Shown here one piece after another: positions 56,166-64,000 of a stretch of DNA of 64,000 bases. The stretch's first letter is position 1, and each line of letters starts with the position of its first letter. The notes beneath the pieces were generated by a model. That model saw only the letters and a list, made by a program, of their open reading frames with translations, searched no databases and was not told where the DNA came from. The position numbers and the translations under genes were made by a program. Source of the stretch: Lophius americanus (Eukaryota > Chordata > Actinopteri > Lophiiformes > Lophiidae); NCBI GenBank assembly GCA_037951165.1, contig JBBDHG010000008.1, forward strand, positions 6,540,001 through 6,604,000, in the 5' to 3' direction.

Positions 56166-58539
56166 ACTGTCATTGTTGCCAACAAAGTTTACCAGCATGT
56201 TTACCCACATTTAAAAGAAACCAGGAGCAAGAAACTTTGGTAATCCATCATACTGCAGCAGCCTCAATGATCCACAACCAAAGACAACAGGAGGTGAGAG
56301 ACTCTTACTCAAATGATTCAGGTTGGTACTGTGCATCATTTCAACATAACAGATTGCACAACTGCACACTTTGCCCCATGACAGCAACACATTCAGAAGA
56401 CAAATCTATTTCCAGAGGTTAAAGATGAGCTAGTTTGTTGTGTCTGCGATGCCTCAAGCAGCAATATTTTCTCCGGCGTTCAAAACACAGACAGTCTTAT
56501 ATAAAATGATAAAGCATGTGAGAAGCCAAAGGAAATGAGATAAAGTTTATCATAGCGCTGTCGGCAGGTGCTCAGCTTGCAGGATGAGGTCGGGCTAGGA
56601 TCAGGTCAGTGCTCATCAGACATTATGTCAGGGGGAAATGTGTGGCCGTAACTTCATGTCCTGCACGGCTACAGGGCATGCCTGAGAAGTCACAGCAGAT
56701 GTTTGCCAAACGTTGCCGCTGTCCTGATGTCTCCCTGATGGCACTGTTACGTATTGTTGAAGGACTCAAGCTACAAGTTTCCTAATTTAACAAATGTGAA
56801 TGCCATTTAGCTATGAAAAATAAATTCAGTATGTACAGTTTAAATATACAGCACATAACAATCAAATGGGTAATGAAACATACCAACCCACTCTTCAAGT
56901 TATGCCTAGAGAAATGGCAGCTTTACTATAACACATTTGTTCTGCAGGAATAAACCTCATTAGATTGTGGTGTTGATCCAGATAAAGTTGTGGATTTAGG
57001 ATTATTTTCACTTTTCACCCTATTTGTCATTGAGGCATACATTACTTGTCTGTGTTTCCTTCAATATTCCATAAAGAAAATGGATCTAAGTGAAAAAAAA
57101 CACAAGCATATTATGGGACTTGTGCAATATGGGTCTGAGTATCTTTTGGTATTTCAGTTTTCTTTTGAGAACATATTGAAAAATTAAAAAAATGTTTTTT
57201 TTTGTTTTGTTCATTATCACTGAGGGATAGTATAAATTCAAACAATGGTTTAATTTTCATTAAGTTGATTAAGAAAAAATAAAATCGTTAGAAAACTTCT
57301 AGTCTTGTTTTTCATTGTGCTCCGAGACGCACCGAGGAGGGTGGACATTACGTTATTAAATTATCACGCTATTCCACAAAATGAGCTGCTTATTTCAAAG
57401 AGACATTAAGAAGATAATGGCAGATCATCAGCTCTAGTTATTAGTCTCGTCTGCATTGCTTTCCAGAGTTCTTTAATCAGGAATTACATTTAGCTTGTCT
57501 GAAATCGATTCAATAACTGCTAAAACACTCGACATACAGCCACAACGTCAGAACCATTAACTGGTTCATTTAAATACACAATAAAACCTAAAATGACTGT
57601 GTTCCCTTCTTAACAGTAAAATATAACATTCATGAAGCTACTTTCATGTGGGAAGTCTGGCCCAATCACAACATCCCATTTTACGTCGCCATATGGGGTT
57701 CTGTTGCAGCGTGAGAAATGTATAGATGCAGTCTGGAGTCCACTCCAACTGGGTTCTCTATAGACTTAAAGCAGTAGTACTGGTGTCTCATCAGCTTCAG
57801 GATGGATCATGTTGTAGTTGAATGTGGTACCTGCTGTTTGTCAGAAGATAGACCAAAACTAATTTATAATATGATGGACTACTTCTAAATCAACAAATGT
57901 TATGGGATAGCTGCCTACATTTCTTCAAACTGTCTGCAGAATGATGTCAGGTTCCAGCTATGGAGAACATACAATGATCAACCACAACATGAGAGCCGCA
58001 GTTATTGTTGTGCCTAATCGATGTGTGTATCAGTGGTCAAAACCAGATTATCTGCATTTCATAGGTGAGGATGTATTTCCTATTAAGAGTAAAATAACCA
58101 AGAGTACACGTGTCAAACTCAGGGCCCGCGAGACAATATCTTATTTTTTATAATAACTTGCCTGCTGGTGTACATCATAAACACCACAGATACTGTAAAT
58201 CCCAGAATGCACTGAGATAGCCGGTGCGTCAATAAAAAGCACCAACGCCTCTATTTTCCCTTCTCCTCTGTTTTCGGATATCAGTGTTTATCCAGCCACT
58301 TGAAATAATATTAGACTTAAACCTTATAAAATATTAGGCTCAACCTTACAAGAGATTCTACAGAGCCCGGGAGGAGATATAGATGAGAACAATAATTAAA
58401 TCATGAATAACAATTGAATTAGTAAGTCGCGGCATGCGCATATTATTAAATAGAACGCACATTTTAATTAGCTGGCGAGGTTAGTTCAGATCTTCCAGCG
58501 ATTCGACATGTGTTATTGCTGTTGCGTTAAAGGGTTACA
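56166..58539 (+). other. Non-coding DNA, nothing recognised
   Basis: No exon, RNA gene or repeat family was identified. Short frames here show no family resemblance. Confidence 0.4.
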
Positions 58540-58796
58540 GGGCGGCTGTGGCTCAGTGGGTAGAGCGGCCGTCTCCCGATCGGAAGGTAGCCGGTTCGAA
58601 TCCCACCAGGGTCTACTTGTCGTAGGGTCCTTGAGCAAGACCCTGAATCCTTAGCTCCCCGGGCGCTCCACGAGGGGCTGCCCACTGCTCCCTCAGGGAT
58701 GGGTGAAATGCAGAGAAGTAATTTCACTATGTTGTACTGTGTATGACTCTATGTGACTAATAAAGGAATCTTTCTTTCTTCTTCTTCTTCTTCTTT
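58540..58796 (+). mobile_element. Full-length-looking tRNA-derived SINE
   Basis: The head GGCTGTGGCTCAGTGGGTAG (A box) with GCCGGTTCGAATCCCACC (B box) forms a tRNA-like 5' region with intact RNA polymerase III boxes. The body runs GTCCTTGAGCAAGACCCTGA, GCTGCCCACTGCTCCCTCAG and GGATGGGTGAAATGCAGAGA, and the tail TTCACTATGTTGTACTGTGT ends in AATAAAGGAATC and a (TTC)n tract. It is the best copy of the family also present at 5930-6160, 8512-8670 and 21585-21708. It is not a functional tRNA gene. Confidence 0.9.
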
Positions 58797-59710
58797 AAAA
58801 ACAGGATAAAAATGAAGTTGCTTACATTAAATGTGAAATGCACCAGGAGGTTATTCAGGCACCTTACTGCTTTCGGAGGAGCAGCTGCTCCTGTCTGCAG
58901 GAACAGATACGAGAAGCAACAGGCCAACAGGTCTGTTGAGCGGTCATTTTCAACAAATTAAACCTCATTGGAGAAATATGAACAAACGTGTTATTGAACT
59001 TTTATTTTAAAGAAGGAAAGGAGGAGAGACTATCTCGATTGATAAATATCGATTGATTATTGCTTGTTTTTGGTGGTTGCTGCTGAGTCTGGGAGAAAAA
59101 AGCTGCTAAAACGGATTATATTCATGCCATTTTTGCTTTCTTTGTTGTGTCATGAGTAAATATGACTGGTTGTTGATAGATAATAGTTAGTAGTCAGTGG
59201 TAGGTAGAAAGTTAGGTGACATCAATATGTGATGCAGCATCATATCATTTTGTGTAATAGTACAGGGACTTCAGTGTGAGTCCATGCAGTTTGTGTTTAT
59301 CCCTATAAGGGACTTATAGGTCTTAAACCTCGTTTTAACCGCTAAGATGATAGATCTTTACACAAGCTATACAAAGAAATCCGGTCACTCCTTGACCAAC
59401 TGACCGTACTAGTGAGTACGGCTTGGAAAATTCTCACCCTGTTACTAAGAGTTAGCTTATTATTGTAAGACAAACTTTCTGCTGCTGAAAACCCTTCAAA
59501 TAATCAGAGAACGCTCAGAGAAGAGAAGTTCAGAGAATCAGAGAAGTCTTTTGTACATCTGAATTGACTTCTAAATTTTTACTTCTCAGTTAAAAGCAGG
59601 TTGGTTATGGGGGCAGCATCGGAATAATTGTATATTCTCTGGAAAATGAGATTAAAGAGAACTGTCTGCGTTCTGTGCGCACACTAAAGCTCAAAACTTT
59701 TACAAAGGAA
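58797..59710 (+). other. Non-coding DNA, nothing recognised
   Basis: No gene or repeat family was identified. A CA/GA microsatellite begins at about 59710. Confidence 0.4.
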
Positions 59711-59734
59711 TACACACACAGAGACACACATAGA

Positions 59735-61530
59735 GAGAGACAATTTGTGACCAGCAGTATGGTTTCATGCCAAGAAAGAGCACTGCAGATGAGTACTTAT
59801 GGAAAAGTATAGCGAAGGCCAGAAGATGTTGTATTGTCTCATTGTGGAAAAAACGTACAGAGTTCTGATGGAGGAATTGTGGGATTGCATGAAGTATTGA
59901 GATCAGAGGGGAAGTGTGTTAGTGTGGGAAACTCTTGAATGTTAGAGTGGAGGATATTTTTGTGAGCGGTATGGCAGTGGTTAAGTGTGAAGGCTGAGAA
60001 CGGATTGGTTAAAGTGGAGGTGGAACTGATCAAAGGTTCCGCTATTAGCCCTCTCCTTTCTGCTATGGTGATGGACAGGCAGACTATTAACAGACCCACT
60101 CCTGGACCCACCGCAGTTAGCCTACAGAGTCAACAGATCTGTAGATGATGCTGAAAACATGGCCCTCCATCTCATCTTCAGCACCTGGACAAGCTGTCCC
60201 AGCTGAACGCGCCTGATTCCATCTGCAAATGGATTTACTGACTTCCTGTCTGACAGGAAGCAGTGCGTGAGGCTGGGTCAGCAGGTTTCGGACTCTCTGA
60301 ATAACTCCCCGCTCATCATCATAGAATCCTTTCGCTTCCCGGGAACCATCATATCCCGGGACATTAATTTGGGGCTGAACATCAGCTCCCTAATCATAAA
60401 AGCTCAGCATAGAAGGTACTTCCTCGGACAACTGAAGAAGTTCAACCCCCCCTAAATCAATGATGGTGCACTTCTACACCTCTATCATAGAGTCCATCTC
60501 CGACTCCTCAATCACTATCTGGTACGCTGCTGCCACTGTAAGGGACAAGGACCGACTCCAGCATTTCATCTTATCAGCAGGGAAGTTGATCGGTTTCAAA
60601 CTGCGGTCTCTCCAGGACTCTGAAGCATGCAAGAAAGATTGTAGCCGACCCTTCTCACCCCGGAGAGTATATGTTTGTGACTCTATCCTCTGGCAGGAAG
60701 CTGGCGGATGAGGTCAGGAAGGAGTCTCCGTGGACTATGATGCCCACTGATGACATTGTGATCTGTAGTGAGAGCATGGAGCAGGTGGAGGAAAACCTGG
60801 AGAGGTGGAGATATGCGCTGGAGAGAAGGGGAATGGAGGTCAGTCGCAACAAGATAGAAATACATGTGTGGGAATGAAAGGGAGGCAGGTGGAAAGGTGA
60901 GGATGCAAGAAGTAAAGGTGGAGAAGGGGCACGAGTTAAAGTACTTGGGCTCAACTGTTCAGAGCAACAGGAATGTGGAAAAAAAAAGTGAAGAAGCGAG
61001 TGGAGACATGGTGGAGTAGGTGGAGACGATTGTCAAGAGTTATCTTTGACAGAAGAGTAACAGCATGAGTGACGGGAAAGGTTTAAAAGATGATAGTGAG
61101 ATTAGCCCTTTTGAATGGTTCAGAGACGGTGGTACGGACGAAGACAAGAGGCAGAGCTGGAGGAGGCTCAATTGAAGATGTTTAGATTTTCTTAAGGAGC
61201 GACAAGGATAGACGGCATTGAAGCGAGCTCATCAGAGGGACAGCCCAGGTTAGACGCCTCGGAGACCAAGTAAGAGAAGCCAGGTTTAGATGGTTTGGTA
61301 AAATGAAAAGGAGTATTAGTTTATCTTTCGGTAGTCGGATGCTTGCGATGGAGCTGCCAGGCAGGAGAAACAGAGGCAGACCAAAAAGGAGATTTTTGAA
61401 CGTGGAGAGAAAGGACATGATCGTTTGGTGTGACAGAGGAAGATACAGATGACATGGGAAGATAGAAACTGATGATCTGCTGTGGCGACTCCGAAAGTGA
61501 AGAAGCCGACTGAAGAATAAGTTTAGAGTA
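59735..61530 (+). mobile_element. RTE-clade LINE, decayed and interrupted
   Basis: The plus strand reads QQYGFMPRKSTADEYLWKSI near 59758, the reverse-transcriptase finger motif, then KVEVELIKGS and the remnant of SPFLFAMVMDR up to about 60080. After an interruption it resumes with DEVRKESPWTMMPTDDIVIC (60700; the catalytic FADD is PTDD here), SESMEQVEENLERWRYALER and RGMEVSRNKIE. It ends with KYLGSTVQSN near 60945, weaker pieces of the thumb and C-terminus (FGK, GRRNRGRPKRRF-like), and the 3' terminus CTGCTGTGGCGACTCCGAAA with AGTGAAGAAGCCGA. Many stops and frame shifts mean no activity. The same terminus is seen at 11735-11840. Confidence 0.8.
60082..60702 (+). mobile_element. L2-clade LINE internal fragment within the RTE element
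   Basis: Translated pieces in order are DSICKWITDFLSDRKQCVRL, ESFRFPGTIISRDINLGLNI, SLIIKAQHRRYFLGQLKKFN, MMVHFYTSIIESISDSSITI, WYAAATVRDKDRLQHFILSA and, in another frame, IVADPSHPGHYMFVTLSSGR. This is the canonical L2 reverse-transcriptase C-terminal half, with an internal deletion removing the catalytic YADD part between VSDSLNNSP and ESFRF. Neither the L2 5' end nor its 3' UTR is present. The fragment begins and ends inside coding sequence, and the RTE resumes in the middle of its own ORF. Confidence 0.8.
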
Positions 61531-61649
61531 TAATATTATTGTATGTGATGGAACATCTTGCCAGCTGGTGAACGCTAGATTTCTGACTGATAATTGTGAA
61601 TACACTAAAAAGGCCAACTTAATGGATAAATATTTCTATGTAATAAATA
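61531..61649 (+). other. Spacer between LINE remnants
   Basis: This short AT-rich spacer includes an AATAAATAAATAAATAAT run at about 61640-61660, possibly a simple LINE tail. Confidence 0.4.
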
Positions 61650-62406
61650 AATAAATAATTATTGTCAACAGAGGGAACATTATGCACCTACCATTACGTC
61701 CTCTTGACAAATCAATGTGTCTGGTGCTGCAGTTGATTAAAAGGGGTATCATGGATAAGTCAGTCCCAAACGCTGGCTCGTTGTTGCTCGATGTTGTGTT
61801 AGATCACAAGGCAATTAATGCTTTCAAAAAACCTTCAGAACGATGTCTACACTTCAGACTGTTGGTTAGACGAGGAGTAGTGCAGCTTATTTCTTTAAAA
61901 AATCAATCCTACCTTATTTGGTACGCAGAGACAGTTTAGCATTAGAGGGCAACATCTCTTTAGAAGAACTTACAACAGCAGTGAAAGCCCTTCAAAAAGG
62001 AAAAAAGCCCTGGCTTAGACGGCATACCTCCAGATCTGTATTTAGCCTTAGGGGATCAGATAAAATACTCATATACTAGGTTCTATAAATTTTGCTATTG
62101 AGCAGGAATCCTTTCATAGGGAGCAGGTGAACACACTCATCATAATCCTACTAAAGAAAGGTAAAGGCCCACTTAAATGCTCAAGCTATCCTCCAATCTT
62201 CTTGATTTGTGCAGCTGTAAAACCTAATGCCAAAGTACTGGCTATTTGCATGGAGACAGTTATCGGGAAATTAATTAATTTTGACCAGATGCGATTGATT
62301 AATGTCAAAATTGCAGCTGACAATGTTGGGGGGCTCTTCCATGAAATTTAGGCTGCAGATCAAATTCCAGGTGATTGTGCTGTGCTGTCAACTGACACTA
62401 ATAATG

Positions 62407-62452
62407 GCTCCATTCCTGGCTGTCATGAAGCTACGACAGACAGGAATGGAGC
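62407..62452. repeat. Hairpin inside L1 fragment, 18-bp arms, 10-nt loop
   Basis: GCTCCATTCCTGGCTGTC and its inverted copy (one mismatch) surround ATGAAGCTAC. It interrupts the L1 reading frame where the reverse-transcriptase palm would begin, so it is a later mutation and not an element feature. Confidence 0.85.
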
Positions 62453-63952
62453 TAAATATGGCCTAACTTCTCCCTCTTAATACAAACCCTTTACCGTCAG
62501 GTACATGTCAGTCAAAAGCCATCCCCTTGCATCGCCGTCCACTTTCCCCCCCTGCCCCCCAGAGCGCCTGGCTCAATCTATTTGAGAAAGTGACACAATA
62601 TTTCCCATCAATGTAGATCAGTCTAGACATGGTATTTCATTATACCTGGAAGATGGCCATCTCTTGATTTCCTAATTTTAGATATCACTAACACGGTCCT
62701 AAAACTCTTCCATCTGTTTAGAAGGATTGTCAGGTTTTAAAAAACATGAAATACTACACAGAGCCCACTGGACCGCGGCTAGATCATTCAGAATGTATGG
62801 AGATATGAGAGCCAGTTCTATGCAATGTAATCAAACCCTGGCAGATCAGACACAGGTTTTGGTGTTGTCCACTTCTAAGTGGCTTCTGGAATGACAATTT
62901 TTAACATGTTCTCAGCAATAATTGGCAAACAGATAAACCCAACATCTTCTCTTCACATTATTCAAGGTTCCTCTCCTCTCTCACATTTAACTAAAACAGA
63001 TGAGGATTTAATGGCTTTTGCCACTTTGCTGGCGAGGCATTTGGTTCTACTTCGTTGGAAATCTTCTGCATCCCCTTCTCATGCCCTCTGGATAAAATCA
63101 GTTTCAAATTGGAAAGGATAAGCCATACACAAAATAGATTTATAAACACATCTCTGTGAATTGGTTCCCTTTCTTCTCCCACTTCAAACGCACACATTTC
63201 CCTGCGATTTCACTTGCAACCTTATAAACAAGAAAACTCACTCGAGGTTTAGTTGTTCCAAATCTTCGTTTTTGCTTTTCAAATTAAGCCATTAAATGTC
63301 TGGAGCGAAGAGAATCTGAGCTCCCTTGGCAGGTCATAGAGTCAGCACGCCTGAAACCCCACTGACTAAAAGATATAATATATACAGGCAGGGGACATAT
63401 AAATATTAATCTGCGTTATGGGAGTATCACCAATAATTATTTAGCTGTACGGAAAAAAGTTGAGCTGATGAATTCCAAACTAGATATATTTCTTCAAACG
63501 TCTCCACTATGGAATAACTACCTTCAACTTCAATCAGGCAGGCAATCGTTTGTATTTCCCCCACTGTCAAACAGAGAGGGCTCCATTTTCAGTGCTGTCT
63601 TTAACAATGCCAGACTCCGTTCATTTCAAAAATATTAGGGAAGAATATGATTTACCAGGTATTGCTTATTTCGATTGAGATTAGCGTTAAAAATATATGG
63701 GGGTCCAGGTACGAGCCCCTGAAAGAGCACCCTAAGGAAGAATGGATTGATGCCCCAGTTATTTTGACTCTGCAAGATTTATTAGGATTTTCGATATTCC
63801 CTCTTACTGATGTCCCTGATATTACTGTCACTGTATAATCTTGATCTTCCTTTGGTTGAATACTGGATGGACTCCTACCAGCATAGAGCTTTGTTTGAAC
63901 GTACAGCAGCAGGACTCATGAGCCCAACCTGCCACTGTGGAGGCATTGTCAC

Positions 63953-63982
63953 TTACTTCGCAAATATCAATTTGCGAAGTAA
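63953..63982. repeat. Perfect hairpin, 13-bp arms, 4-nt loop
   Basis: TTACTTCGCAAAT is followed by ATCA and its exact reverse complement. It lies at the right end of the L1-like remnant. Confidence 0.85.
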
Positions 63983-64000
63983 AAATTTAATAATTTACGT

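Larger units (their letters stand above)
61650..64000 (+). mobile_element. L1/Tx1-like LINE, decayed, running off the window
   Basis: Near 61960 the frame reads LEELTTAVKALQKGK followed by LDGIPPDLYLAL (L1: EELxxAVKxLKxGKxPGxDGxPxEFY). Near 62127 it reads NTLIIILLKKGKGPLKCSSY, then PPIFLICAAVKPNAKVLAIC and METVIGKLINFDQ, the L1 IxLLxKxGKDP and SYRPISL motifs. At 63000-63120 MAFATLLARHLVLLRWKS is the L1 C-terminal signature. From 63280 to 63900 further L1-like text follows (SPLWNNYL, REGSIF), apparently a second or rearranged piece. The catalytic core around YADD is missing or unreadable, and stops abound. Confidence 0.7.

Noticed and set aside
58540..58620. A possible tRNA gene with good A and B boxes
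   Set aside because: The acceptor stem does not close properly, and the sequence continues directly into the SINE body and tail shared with three other copies.
1..64000. CRISPR array, bacterial operon, toxin-antitoxin or viral system
   Set aside because: The window has vertebrate introns and fish retroelements throughout. No direct-repeat/spacer arrangement or prokaryotic gene order was seen.

Overview
This is a vertebrate nuclear DNA window, almost certainly from a teleost fish. Coding sequence is sparse and split into exons with GT-AG junctions. The two genes are vertebrate-specific in sequence, and the rest is AT-rich DNA full of fish-type mobile elements: tRNA-headed SINEs, RTE/Rex3, L2, L1/Tx1 and I/Nimb-like LINEs, Tc1-like elements and a THAP-bearing TTAA element. 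The sequence alone does not identify the species.

Two protein-coding genes are supported. On the plus strand, the last five coding exons of a proton-coupled amino-acid transporter, best matched to slc36a1 (PAT1), lie at 884-1111, 3077-3175, 4246-4412, 7191-7360 and 26407-26672. All junctions are in frame and the natural stop is present. The first third of the protein lies upstream of the window. The last intron is about 19 kb and is packed with repeats. On the minus strand, the large second exon of a melatonin receptor (49514-50283) encodes the protein from the first intracellular loop to the C-terminus. Exon 1 was not found and probably lies beyond the right edge. The genes converge tail to tail across about 23 kb of intergenic DNA. 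From memory, human SLC36A4 and MTNR1B are also convergent neighbours, while human SLC36A1 sits near FAT2 without a melatonin receptor. A receptor beside an SLC36A1-type gene therefore suggests the Mel1d (mel1a-like) subtype. Its coding sequence ends almost immediately after the start of helix 8.

Layout: 1-26.7 kb is slc36a1 with its introns (Tc1 relic, SINEs, a higher-order tandem repeat, a Kolobok-like element with a decayed THAP ORF, and a long-inverted-repeat element). 26.7-49.5 kb is intergenic, with LINE fragments, more copies of the same tandem repeat family and a 13-bp minisatellite. 49.5-50.3 kb is the receptor exon. 50.3-64 kb is the receptor intron or upstream DNA, with a Tc1 relic, an I-like LINE, a complete-looking SINE, an RTE element carrying an internal L2 fragment, and a decayed L1 running off the end.

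The less ordinary observations are the receptor's truncated tail and its synteny, a set of near-perfect zero- or short-loop hairpins that look like replication template-switch scars, the RTE-L2-RTE chimera, the dispersed higher-order repeat carrying a CTCF-like core, and an array of five T-box-like half-sites. I saw no bacterial-type system, CRISPR array, rRNA or stand-alone tRNA gene. Coordinates of repeats are approximate unless ends are described.
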